Shown here: piece after piece, positions 46,201-55,009 of the stretch
How positions within the stretch are numbered: position 1 is the first letter of the stretch
Layout: each line of letters starts with the position of its first letter
DNA from: Rhodospirillaceae bacterium
Lineage (GTDB): Bacteria > Pseudomonadota > Alphaproteobacteria > Rhodospirillales > Rhodospirillaceae
DNA length: 64,000 bases
NCBI GenBank assembly: GCA_019694335.1
Contig: JAIBCD010000002.1
Location: 1 to 64,000 of the forward strand
Direction of reading: 5' to 3'
Translations under genes and position numbers: made by a program
Notes under the pieces: generated by a model
Databases searched by the model: none
Seen by the model: only the letters and a program-made list of their open reading frames with translations
What the model was told of the DNA's origin: nothing

Positions 46201-46312
46201 GCTTACCCTCTACACGACCCCGATCGTTTACCTGTACCTCGAGCGCTTCCGCACCCGGAAGCAGCGGCACGAAGCCGCGGCGCCTGTTGGCGTCCCTCAT
46301 CCCGCAGAATAG
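43199..46312 (+). CDS. RND efflux permease, MdtB-like
   Basis: A 1037-residue, twelve-helix proton-driven permease of the AcrB family. The N-terminal [38 protein letters not shown] block and helix 4 with [17 protein letters not shown] (two Asp of the proton relay, near residue 400) are seen. Helix 10 has the conserved Lys in [15 protein letters not shown]. The two periplasmic loops keep the pore/docking elements. The next gene is a near-duplicate, giving the MdtBC-type heteromeric arrangement in which two permease types form one trimer. The substrate is not predictable. No outer membrane factor gene is nearby, so a shared TolC-like channel must be elsewhere. Confidence 0.9.
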   Translation: [1037 protein letters not shown]

Positions 46313-46368
46313 GCTCCAGAGCCCGTACCTCGATTTTAAGTGCGTAAGTTTGTTGAAAGGCCTTTAAC

Positions 46369-49300
46369 GTGAGCATTTCCGGTCATTTCATTCAGCGCCC
46401 CGTGGCCACCTCGCTTTTGATGGCGGCGATCCTCGCCGTCGGCGCCGCCGCCTATCCCTTCCTGCCGATCGCCGCCCTGCCGACGGTCGATTTCCCGACC
46501 ATCTCGGTTTACGCCAACCTGCCGGGCGCCAGCCCCGAGACCATGGCGGTATCGGTGGCGCAGCCGCTGGAACGGCAGTTTTCGCAGATCCCGGGCGTCA
46601 GCCAGATGACCTCGACCAGCATCCTCGGCAACACCCAGATCACCATCCAGTTCGACCTCGACCGCAACATCGACGGCGCGGCGCAGGACGTGCAGTCGGC
46701 GATCAACGCCGCCGGCGGCCAGCTGCCGCGCACCATGCCGTCGCCACCCAATTACAACAAGGTCAACCCCGCCGACGCGCCGATCCTCGGCATGGCCTAC
46801 CAGTCCGACACCATGCCGCTGACCGAACTCGACGACCTGGTCGAGAACCTCGTGCTCCAGCAAGTCTCGCAGCTGCCGGGAGTCGGGCAGGTGCGCATCC
46901 TGGGCCAGCAGAAGCCCGCGATCCGCGTGCAGATCGACCCCATCAAGCTGGCCGCTTCGGGCCTGTCGCTCGAGGACGTGCGCGCCACCATCAATGCCGC
47001 CTCCACCAACGCCCCCAAGGGCAACATCGAGGTGGGCGCCAAGGGCTACACCATCTACGGCAACGACCAGCTGACCGAAGCCACGGCCTTCAACGACGTG
47101 GTGCTGGCGTTCCGCAACGGCTCGCCGGTGCGGGTCTCCGACATCGGCCGCGCCATCTCGGGCCCCGAGAACAACAAGATCGGCGCCCGCGGCGGCGACG
47201 GCAAACCCATGGTCGGGTCATTCATCAGCAAGCAGCCGGGCGCCAACACGGTCGAGACCGGCGAGGCGATCGAGCAAACCATCAAGAAGGCGCAAGGCCT
47301 GCTGCCGCCGTCCGTCAAGACCTACAAGTTCCAGGACCGCATGCAGACGATCCGCGCGTCGGTGGCGGAAGTGAAGGAGACCCTGCTCATCACCGCCGGC
47401 CTGGTGGTGCTGGTGATCTTCATCTTCCTGCGCAACGTCTGGGCGACCGTCATCCCGGCGCTCGCCATTCCGCTGGCCATCGTCGGCACCTTCGCCGGCA
47501 TGTACCTGTTCAATTACAGCATCGACAACCTGTCCCTCATGGCCATGACCATTGCCGTGGGTTTCGTGGTCGACGACGCCATCGTCATGCTGGAGAACAT
47601 CTACCGCCACATCGAAAACGGCATGGAGCCGATGGAAGCGGCCATGAAGGGCTCGGCCGAGATCGGCTTCACGATCGTGTCCATGTCGCTGTCGCTGGTA
47701 GCGGTGTTCATCCCGCTCCTCCTGATGGGCGGAATCATCGGGCGGTTGTTCCGCGAATTCGCCATGACCGTGAGCATGACCATCCTGCTCTCCGGGATCG
47801 TCTCCCTGACCATGACTCCAATGCTGTGCTCGAAGTTCCTCAAGAACGAGCATGGCAAGGCGCACGGCAAGCTCTACATGGCGATCGAGCGCGGCTTCAA
47901 GGCCATGTATGAATTCTACGTCCGCACGCTCGACGTGGCGTTCCAGCACCAGAAGCTGGTGTTCGGGGTATTCCTCGCCACCATCGCCCTTTCCGGGGTG
48001 CTCTATGTCCTGGTGCCCAAGGGCTTCTTCCCGCAGCAGGACATCGGCCTGATCGCCTCGGTCACAGAAGGCGCGCAGGACATCTCCTTCGCCGAGATGG
48101 ACCGCCTCCAGGACCAGGCCCGCGCCGTCATCGCCGCCGACCCGGACGTGCTGGGCGTCGGCTCGACCATGGGCTTCGGCGGCCAGAGCATGAACAACGG
48201 GCGTATCATGGTCCTCCTGAAGCCGCACCGGGAGCGCAAGGCCACCGTCGACCAGATCATCGACCGCCTGCGGCCGCAGCTGGCGCGGATTGCCGGCATG
48301 CGCGTTTATATGCAGGCCTCGCAGGACATCGTGATCGGCGCACGCGGCGCGCGCACCCAGTACCAGTACACGCTCCAGGACGTGGATTTCCGCGAACTGA
48401 ACGAGTGGACCCAGAAGCTGACCGACGCCATGGCCAAGCTGCCGATGCTGCGCGACGTGGCCAGCGACCTGCAGACCGGCGCCACCACCGCGACCCTGAC
48501 CATCGACCGTGACCAGGCGGCACGCTACGGCATCCAGCCGCAGCTGATCGACGACACGCTGTACGACGCCTTCGGCCAGCGCCAGGTGGGCCAGTACTTC
48601 ACCCAGGTCAACACGTACCGCATCATCTTGGAAGTGCTGCCCGAACTGCAGGGCGACATGCGCACGCTGGACAAGATCTTCGTCAAGTCGCCCTCGACCG
48701 GCCAGCAGGTGCCGCTCTCGACCTTCATCAAGGTCGACACCAAGCCGGTCAGCTCGCTGTCCATCAATCACCAGGGCCAGTTCCCGGCTTCGACCATCTC
48801 GTTCAACCTGGCGCCGGGCGTGGCGCTGGGCGACGCGGTCAAGGCGATCGAGGACTTGAATATCGAGATGGGCACGCCCTCCACGCTGAAGGGTGTATTC
48901 CAGGGCTCGGCCCAGGCGTTCAAGGAATCCCTGGCGTCCCAACCCTATCTGGTGGCGGCGGCGATCCTGTCGGTCTATGTGATCCTGGGAATGCTGTACG
49001 AGAGCTACATCTATCCCTGGGCGATCCTGGCGACCGTGCCGTCCGCAGGCGTCGGCGCGCTGCTGACATTGCTGGTCGCGGGTTACGACCTCTCGGTGAT
49101 CGGCCTGGTGGGCGTGCTGCTGTTGATCGGCATCGTCAAGAAGAACGGCATCATGATGGTGGACTTCGCCATCAACGCGCAGAGGCAGCGCGGCGCCGAT
49201 CCATTGGCGGCGATCCGCGAGGCCTGCCACCTGCGCTTCCGCCCGATCATGATGACCAGCTTCGCGGCGCTGCTGGGCGGCCTGCCGCTGATGTTCTCGG

Positions 49301-49488
49301 CCGGCGCGGGCTCGGAGATGCGCCGTCCGCTCGGTTTCGCCATGGTCGGCGGCCTGTTGGTGAGCCAGGTGCTCACCCTCTACACGACCCCGATCGTTTA
49401 CCTGTACCTCGAGCGCTTCCGCACCCGGAAGGAACGCCGCGCGGCGGAAACGCCCGTGGGCCTGCCGCAACAGCATCCGGCGGAATAG
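46369..49488 (+). CDS. RND efflux permease, MdtC-like (paralogue of the preceding gene)
   Basis: A 1039-residue RND permease that shares almost the whole sequence with the gene before it, from [28 protein letters not shown] to the closing [21 protein letters not shown]. Long blocks are identical at DNA level, so the pair arose by tandem duplication and may still undergo gene conversion. GTG start, 56 bases after the previous stop. Helix 4 ([17 protein letters not shown]) and helix 10 ([15 protein letters not shown]) retain the proton-relay residues. A strong terminator follows at 49494. Most differences lie in the periplasmic loops (for example residues 200-330), where substrate choice is made. 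Confidence 0.9.
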   Translation: [1039 protein letters not shown]

Positions 49489-49493
49489 CCAAC

Positions 49494-49529
49494 AAAAAGG
49501 CCGCTTCGGGAAATCGAAGCGGCCTTTTT
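49494..49529 (+). terminator. Intrinsic terminator of the RND operon
   Basis: AAAAAGGCCGCTTCG (49494-49508) pairs with CGAAGCGGCCTTTTT (49515-49529), a perfect 15-bp stem with a 6-base loop and T-run. Confidence 0.9.
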
Positions 49530-49548
49530 CATGGCGGCGTATCGGATC

Positions 49549-50016
49549 TCACGCCGGCCGCAAACCTCGTCTGGCGATCAGCACCAGGGACAAGCCAATC
49601 ACCAGGTGCATGGCAAAGCCGAGATTCATGACCGCGTTCAATGCCATCGGCGGCGCTCCCGTCCCGGTGTTCGACAGCGGCACCACGACAAAGTTCATCA
49701 CCAGCCAGATGCCGATCCCGTAAAGCACGCCCGAGACCATGGGCTGCTTTTCGATCAGCGGCACTTTTTTGTACAAAAGACAGATCGCCGCGGCGAACGC
49801 GCCCATGATCAGGAAGTGGCAGGCCACACCGCACAGGACGCCCGCTACGCCCATCTCGAACGCCGCCTTCCCCAACAGGCCGCTGCCGACAAACTGCCAC
49901 AGCCTGGTGAACGAGCCGCCGCGCAAGACCGTGGCCAGGGACGCATAAGCAAAGTCCATCGCCCCGACGATGAGCATTCCGGCCAGGATGGTCCTGGGTG
50001 CGCCCCGCAGATTCAT
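49549..50016 (-). CDS. Four-helix inner-membrane protein of unknown function
   Basis: A 155-residue protein with four predicted membrane helices (about residues 8-28, 60-82, 92-112 and 127-149). The layout LAGMLIVGAMDFAYASLATVLRG ... GVACHFLIMGAFAAAICLLYKKVPLIEK recalls small conserved membrane proteins seen in alphaproteobacteria (YagU/DUF1440-like), but I cannot assign a family surely. It starts 10 bases after the nadX stop on the same strand, so cotranscription is likely. Confidence 0.7.
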   Translation of the reverse strand: MNLRGAPRTILAGMLIVGAMDFAYASLATVLRGGSFTRLWQFVGSGLLGKAAFEMGVAGVLCGVACHFLIMGAFAAAICLLYKKVPLIEKQPMVSGVLYGIGIWLVMNFVVVPLSNTGTGAPPMALNAVMNLGFAMHLVIGLSLVLIARRGLRPA

Positions 50017-50026
50017 CCGGCGGTTT

Positions 50027-50827
50027 TCAGGTGCCGACCTTGAGCGTGCTCACCAGGCCCTTGAGGCAGGCGATCACGCTGAGGGCGGTGATCTTGCCGG
50101 TGGCGGGCTTCTCCGGGCTCGGCACGTTCTCGATGGTCATCTCGAAACGCGCGGAATCCGCATCCACCTTGATCGTATGCGTGTTGCGGGTAACCGTCGG
50201 GTCCGCCCAGATCTGAAGGCGCGTGCGGTCGACACCGATACCGGCGAGCCCCAAAGCCGCCGCAACATTGACGTTGGCGGGAAAGCCCTTGGCGCCGTCA
50301 CGCGCGCTGCCGTCGAACACCTTCAGGGGTTCCTTGACGTCGGTGACGTCGATGTTGTTCTCGACCAGGTGCGGCGAGCCCAGCAGCGTATGCGGCGGCT
50401 TGCGGGTGACCATGGTCACGGAATGCACCTCGGTCTGGGCGGCGGCGCGCACCGCGTCCAGGCCCAGGAGCGCGCCGGTCGCGAGGATGATGCGCCCACC
50501 GCTGGCCTTGGCGAGGTCGATCACATGCATATTGCGCAGGAGTGCCGCGCCGCTCACGGTCACCAGGATCTTGCCGGCCTTGACCACCGGCTCCGCGATG
50601 GAGGCGAAAGCCGCCGCCGGCGCCGCGTCCACGACGATGTCGCAGCGCTTGGCGAGTTCCTCGGGCGAGACCACATCGACCGGACGCTTCAGCTTCGCCA
50701 CATTGGCCTTGGCTTTGGCCTCGTCGCGGCCCGAGACCGCTTCCAGGGTGAGCCCTTCGATGCCCGCATCCAGCGCGCGGCCCACGCCGCCGCCGATGGT
50801 GCCAAACCCAGCGATCCCTACCTTCAC
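50027..50827 (-). CDS. nadX: Aspartate dehydrogenase
   Basis: A 266-residue NAD(P)-dependent aspartate dehydrogenase. It makes iminoaspartate, which can feed NAD synthesis, or degrades aspartate. The start is the GTG at 50827, preceded by AAGGAG six bases before and opening with KVGIAGFGTIGGGVGRAL, a Rossmann motif. A longer frame reaches 50944, but the added part has no such motif. The conserved blocks VTVSGAALL, KPPHTLLGSP and FPANVNVAAALGLAG are present, and the catalytic His region (NTHTIKVDADSARFEMTIEN) is in the C-terminal half. Length matches known AspDH. A dispersed palindromic repeat lies 37 bases upstream. Confidence 0.88.
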   Translation of the reverse strand: MKVGIAGFGTIGGGVGRALDAGIEGLTLEAVSGRDEAKAKANVAKLKRPVDVVSPEELAKRCDIVVDAAPAAAFASIAEPVVKAGKILVTVSGAALLRNMHVIDLAKASGGRIILATGALLGLDAVRAAAQTEVHSVTMVTRKPPHTLLGSPHLVENNIDVTDVKEPLKVFDGSARDGAKGFPANVNVAAALGLAGIGVDRTRLQIWADPTVTRNTHTIKVDADSARFEMTIENVPSPEKPATGKITALSVIACLKGLVSTLKVGT

Positions 50828-50863
50828 GTCACGCTCCTTGTTTTGTGCCCTAGAGCTTTGTTT

Positions 50864-50915
50864 TTTGTCGCGTGTCCGGACGGAAAACCGGGCCCCACTT
50901 TTCCTGGACACGCTC
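50864..50915 (-). repeat. Dispersed palindromic element, copy 1 (upstream of nadX)
   Basis: On the minus strand it reads GAGCGTGTCC...AAAGTGGG...CCGGTTTTCC...GGACACGCGACAAA, the pattern of the alphaproteobacterial element. It is the most divergent of the three copies (GTGTCC in place of the TTTTCC arm). Inverted arms flank a GTGG...CCGG core. Confidence 0.6.
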
Positions 50916-50981
50916 CGAAGTGATTGCCATATGGCTCCCCTCAAGGGGAATACCGATTCTTAGAAACACCATGCCCGCCAG

Positions 50982-52691
50982 TTAAAAGGTGCGGCGGATG
51001 CTGAAGGACAGGTAGTCCCGGTCGGCGAACGGCTGGCGGGCCGGGGGCCCGAGATAGCGGGTGAGCGTGAGGCTCGCCTCCCAAACGGAGCGGTAAAGCA
51101 TGCGCAGGCCGAACTCCATGTCTCCGGCCTTGGCGTTCTGGCCGCCGTCGATCGCCGAATTGCCCATGAGCCCATAGCCGAACCCCACGGGGACGCTGAT
51201 GTCCGCGCCGGGAAAGACGTTGAAATACTGCGGCTCGAATACGCCCCGCAGCGCCATCGCGAAGGTGTTGCGGGTCAGATCCCGGGCGGCCGGATTGCGC
51301 GTTACTTCCAGCACCCGGTTGGCCGCCACCTCGGCCGAGAGGTTGGCGCCGTCCCAGAATTTTGACGGTGCGAAATTGGTGATCGCCGACACCTGGGCAT
51401 GGAGCGTGTCGCCGATGGCGAACAAGGCATTGGGTCCGCCGTCGATGGGCGTGCCCGAGGGCACGATACGCGGGCGCGACACCAGGGGCATATTGCGCCG
51501 TGTCGAGATCTCGCCGGCGAGCGAACTGTCGCCGAGATAGCCGCTGGCGCTGATGCCATAGACCTGGATGGCATCGGGGTAGACCAGGTAGTAGGCCCCC
51601 ACCTGGCCCGTGCCGCTGTAGGCGCCGGGCGGCACATTGATCTTATAGGCGCCGCCGGCGCCCCCGCCCGAAGGAACACCATAGGACGCCGTTTTCTCTA
51701 CCGGGGAAGCGGCCGTGGCTGCGGGTGACGCTATGGCCGTGCCGCCGGTATAGGCGCCGGAGCGGATGTAAAGCGCCGGATACCTGGCGTCGAAGCGGCT
51801 GGCGTAAAATCCGAGATCGACCGCGTCGGTGTTCACATGCACGGCGGCGCCGAACTGCGGGCTGGGCGGTGTGTAGTCGCGGGCACGCTGGAGGTATTGG
51901 GTGGGGCTGACGATGATGCGCTCGCCGCCGGTATCCGCGAAGTCGGAGGCGCTGAAGAAACTGCCGACGCCGGGAAACCGGCTCCTGCGCCATTCGAACT
52001 GGTAATAGAATCCGACTGAAATATTCGACGCCGGCTGGACACTGCCCGAGACCTGCCAGACCGGCAGATAGACATCGCCGGCCCGCGCATAAGGCAGGCT
52101 GGCGGCACGGGTGGCATCCACCGGCGCCTGACCGGCGGCGACGCCGTTCTCGGCGAAGAACAGGCTCTCGCCCCACACCACGGTATGCCGCCCGGCGCGC
52201 AAGGCCACCGGCAGGTCGCCGAGGTCGAACGCGCCGTAGACAAAGGCATTCAGGAGTTCGGCGTTGCGGCCGTGGAGATCGCGCACCGCCGGAACGAACG
52301 ACGTGTTGCTCACCGACCGCGGATTGAAGGTGGCGGGCGACGTGTTGTCCGTGGATTGCGCGAAGACCGTGTCGTACCAGGCCGTGCCGCTGATTTCGGC
52401 GCCGAAGTTCCCGGCCCGCACACCCAGTTCGGAGGTCAGGTCGAACCGGTTCGAGATCAAGCCGGATTTGAAATCGCGGTCGCCGTCGTCGGCATTAGGA
52501 TCGGCGAGCAGAACCGGATTCGCCGATTCCAGGCGCAATCCGCCGCTATATCTGAGCGTATTGTCCCAACGGATCGCGGCCGAACCATTGTTGTAGATTT
52601 CGGTGGCGAAAGCAGGCGGGCCGCAGGCGACCACACTCAGGACGATCCCCACCGCGGACCGTCTCATCAACGGGATGACGTTGGCCGGCAC
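50982..52691 (-). CDS. DUF1302 outer membrane/periplasmic protein
   Basis: A 569-residue exported protein. The signal sequence, after a GTG start with GGAAGGG upstream, ends near GPPAFATEIYNN. The mature part is beta-strand rich (WDNTLRYSGGLRLESANPVL; AEISGTAWYDTVF; LPVALRAGRHTVVWGESLFFAENGVAAGQAPVDATRA), as in DUF1302 proteins, which look like outer membrane barrels. These genes usually sit with DUF1329 genes, as here. They often occur in lipid, steroid or hydrocarbon-degrading contexts. The transported ligand is unknown. Confidence 0.88.
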   Translation of the reverse strand: MPANVIPLMRRSAVGIVLSVVACGPPAFATEIYNNGSAAIRWDNTLRYSGGLRLESANPVLLADPNADDGDRDFKSGLISNRFDLTSELGVRAGNFGAEISGTAWYDTVFAQSTDNTSPATFNPRSVSNTSFVPAVRDLHGRNAELLNAFVYGAFDLGDLPVALRAGRHTVVWGESLFFAENGVAAGQAPVDATRAASLPYARAGDVYLPVWQVSGSVQPASNISVGFYYQFEWRRSRFPGVGSFFSASDFADTGGERIIVSPTQYLQRARDYTPPSPQFGAAVHVNTDAVDLGFYASRFDARYPALYIRSGAYTGGTAIASPAATAASPVEKTASYGVPSGGGAGGAYKINVPPGAYSGTGQVGAYYLVYPDAIQVYGISASGYLGDSSLAGEISTRRNMPLVSRPRIVPSGTPIDGGPNALFAIGDTLHAQVSAITNFAPSKFWDGANLSAEVAANRVLEVTRNPAARDLTRNTFAMALRGVFEPQYFNVFPGADISVPVGFGYGLMGNSAIDGGQNAKAGDMEFGLRMLYRSVWEASLTLTRYLGPPARQPFADRDYLSFSIRRTF

Positions 52692-52707
52692 CGAATCCCT
52701 TCCCCCC

Positions 52708-52760
52708 GAGCATTTTCCGGCGAAGTGGACCCCGGTTCGCCGCCGGAAATGCGACCAAAA
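52708..52760. repeat. Dispersed palindromic element, copy 2 (between DUF1302 and DUF1329 genes)
   Basis: GAGCATTTTCCGG...GAAGTGGA...CCGGTTCG...CCGGAAATGCGACCAAA, with the ends forming an imperfect inverted repeat. Same layout as copy 3 at 63049. Confidence 0.75.
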
Positions 52761-52849
52761 TCGGGTCGCATCCCAAAAATTGCCCCTTTATGTATAGCCT
52801 GACTCATCAATGCCCGCCCATGGTATCGTTCACATTCATGGAGTGTTGA

Positions 52850-54217
52850 ATGCGCTTCCGGACCGGCGTCGCCGCCCTGACCCTGACCTGCGCAGCCCTG
52901 CTCGGGATGCGGGTGGCTTTGGGCGTTTCGGCGGGAGAAGCCGAACAGCTCAAGACCACGCTGACGCCGGTGGGCGCGGAACGGGGCGCCAATGCCGAAG
53001 GCACCATCCCCGCCTGGACCGGCGGTTTCACCACCGCGACCCCGGGTTACCAGCAAGGCGCGGCCCGTCCCGATCCTTTCGGCGCTGACAAACCGCTGTT
53101 CTCGATCACCGCCGCCACCCTCAAGGACCACCAATCCAAGCTTCCGGAAGGCGCCCGCGCGCTATTCGCGCGCTTCCCCGATTACCGCATGGAGATCTAC
53201 CCCACCCGCCGCAGCGCCGCGGCCCCGGCCGCGGTCTACGAAGCGGTCGCGCGCAATGCCGTGCGCGCGAAAGCCGCACCCGAAGGCATCCAATACGGCA
53301 TCGAGGGCGCGGCCGGCGGTATTCCGTTCCCGATCCCCAAAAGCGGCGCGGAGGTGATGTGGAACCACATCCTCGCCTTCTGGGGTCCGGCGCGGGAAAC
53401 CCATATCAGCACCCATGTGATCTCCAGCACCGGCACCATCGACCGCACCGCGGCTTACAGCGAGGTCGCGGACTTCCCGTATTACTATCCGGGAGCCACA
53501 CCGGAATCGTTCGGCAATTATTATTTCAAGACGCGGCGCACCACCGATGCGCCCGCCGCGAAATTCGGCGAAGGCTATCTCGCATGGCAACCGATCAATT
53601 CCGAGCGCACCAAGTTCGCGGCCTGGCGCTATCTGCCGGGCGAGCGGCGCGCACGGCGCGGACCGTCGCTGTCCTACGACACGCCCGACCCCGACGCCTC
53701 GGGCTTCCAGATGCTCGACGAGTACTACCTGTTCTTCGGCGGGCTCGACCGCTACGATTTCAAACTGGTGGGCAAAACCGAGATGTACGTGCCGTACAAC
53801 AACAACCGGCTGTACGGCCTGCCCACGGCGGGCATTCTCGGGCCCAAACACGCCAACCCCGACGCGCTGCGCTACGAGCTGCACCGGGTGTGGGTGGTGG
53901 AGGGAACCCTGGCCGCCGGCAAAAGCCATGTCGCGCCGAAACGCAGGTTCTACGTCGACGAGGACACCTGGTTCGCGGTCTATGCCGAGAGCTGGGACGA
54001 CACCGGCAAACTCTGGAAGTTCGGCCACGGCACCATGTACGTCGTGCCCGATCTGCCCGCGGTCATCCTGGGCAGCCAGTTCATCTACGACCTGACCTTG
54101 GGCGGCTATGTCTACGGCTTCGCCTTCAATGGCGACCAGGTGCAATACAAGGTGACCGCGCCGCATACCGCGGCGGCGCTCGGCCCCGACGCCATGGTCA
54201 GCCAATCAGCGCGCTAA
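52850..54217 (+). CDS. DUF1329 secreted protein
   Basis: A 455-residue protein with a signal sequence (residues 1-28, GVAALTLTCAALLGMRVALG). The mature part opens LKTTLTPVGAERGANAEGTIPAWTGG, followed by VMWNHILAFWG, DEYYLFFGGLDRYDFKLVGKTEMYVPYNN, and HRVWVVEGTLAAG...RRFYVDEDTWFA. These are the core DUF1329 (LolA/LolB-like fold) motifs. Such proteins are periplasmic partners of DUF1302. It is divergent from the DUF1302 gene, so both lie under the same 160-base control region, where a repeat sits. It is likely involved in shuttling a lipophilic substrate (inference). Confidence 0.88.
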   Translation: MRFRTGVAALTLTCAALLGMRVALGVSAGEAEQLKTTLTPVGAERGANAEGTIPAWTGGFTTATPGYQQGAARPDPFGADKPLFSITAATLKDHQSKLPEGARALFARFPDYRMEIYPTRRSAAAPAAVYEAVARNAVRAKAAPEGIQYGIEGAAGGIPFPIPKSGAEVMWNHILAFWGPARETHISTHVISSTGTIDRTAAYSEVADFPYYYPGATPESFGNYYFKTRRTTDAPAAKFGEGYLAWQPINSERTKFAAWRYLPGERRARRGPSLSYDTPDPDASGFQMLDEYYLFFGGLDRYDFKLVGKTEMYVPYNNNRLYGLPTAGILGPKHANPDALRYELHRVWVVEGTLAAGKSHVAPKRRFYVDEDTWFAVYAESWDDTGKLWKFGHGTMYVVPDLPAVILGSQFIYDLTLGGYVYGFAFNGDQVQYKVTAPHTAAALGPDAMVSQSAR

Positions 54218-54298
54218 GCCGCTAAAAACAAAGCCCGTCATGCCGAAGGCATGCTTCCAAAAACGACAGCCAGCATCAACGCCTGAGCCGCCGGAGAT

Positions 54299-55009
54299 CT
54301 AGAAGTAGAGTCCGTTATAAGCAAGGCTCGCGACGCGCAGCATTTCCGCCGCGGGCATTTTGCCGACCATGACGGTCGACAGAACGTCGTCCTGCCACAG
54401 GCACACCAGCACGTCGCCGCGCTTGGTGATCTCGAACCGCTCGCGGCCCGGGGAGTTCTCGAGATAGAGCGTGAACGGCTCGCCGGCGACGCTGCGGTAG
54501 GCGATCTTGACGGCCTTGCCGCGGTCTCCGGGAACCACCGCCACTTCGGACAAAGTGTATCCGGCCTTGGAAAGATCGGGCAGCTTCAGCGTCAGGCCGA
54601 GGGTCTCGGAAATCCGCGCGGCATCGGCCACGATGGTTCGGCCGGTCACCTCACCGCTGTGAACCGCGACCGCGTTGCCGATGACGTCGCCGCCAGGCAG
54701 CAGGATGCGGTAGCCGAACCCGGCGACCACCGCGATCAAAATGCTTGCGGCCATGGCGAGCCGCGTGAAGTTCACACGCCGGGGACGGCGGCGCACCGCG
54801 CGCTGCACCGCCAGCGGCACCGGCCGCGCGAGCAGCGGGCCGTAGTGGCTGGCGATCAGCGATTTGTCCGTCTGATAGGCGGCGACCTTGGCGGCCAGCG
54901 CCGGGTCGGCGGCGATCCGGTCCGCGACCGCGCGGGCGCGCGCGGGCGCGAGCTCGCCGTCGATGAAAGCGTGGATGTCTTCTTCCGGCAGGGGCTCAAA
55001 CCCGGTCAT
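54299..55009 (-). CDS. Anti-sigma factor, membrane-bound
   Basis: A 236-residue protein. An N-terminal cytoplasmic domain (EEDIHAFIDGELAPARARAVADRI; about residues 8-45) is the kind that binds ECF sigma factors. One membrane helix lies at about 82-101 (LAMAASILIAVVAGFGYRIL), and the C-terminal 130 residues are periplasmic. No Cys/His zinc motif of the ZAS type is seen in the N-terminal region. It overlaps the sigma factor gene by 4 bases (ATGA), which is typical of sigma/anti-sigma pairs. The signal it senses is presumably periplasmic and unknown. Confidence 0.88.
   Translation of the reverse strand: MTGFEPLPEEDIHAFIDGELAPARARAVADRIAADPALAAKVAAYQTDKSLIASHYGPLLARPVPLAVQRAVRRRPRRVNFTRLAMAASILIAVVAGFGYRILLPGGDVIGNAVAVHSGEVTGRTIVADAARISETLGLTLKLPDLSKAGYTLSEVAVVPGDRGKAVKIAYRSVAGEPFTLYLENSPGRERFEITKRGDVLVCLWQDDVLSTVMVGKMPAAEMLRVASLAYNGLYF

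Noticed and set aside
47218..49476. 752-codon open frame antisense to the second RND permease
   Set aside because: A shadow of a real gene with high GC3. The same shadow occurs over the first permease, showing it follows the permease sequence.
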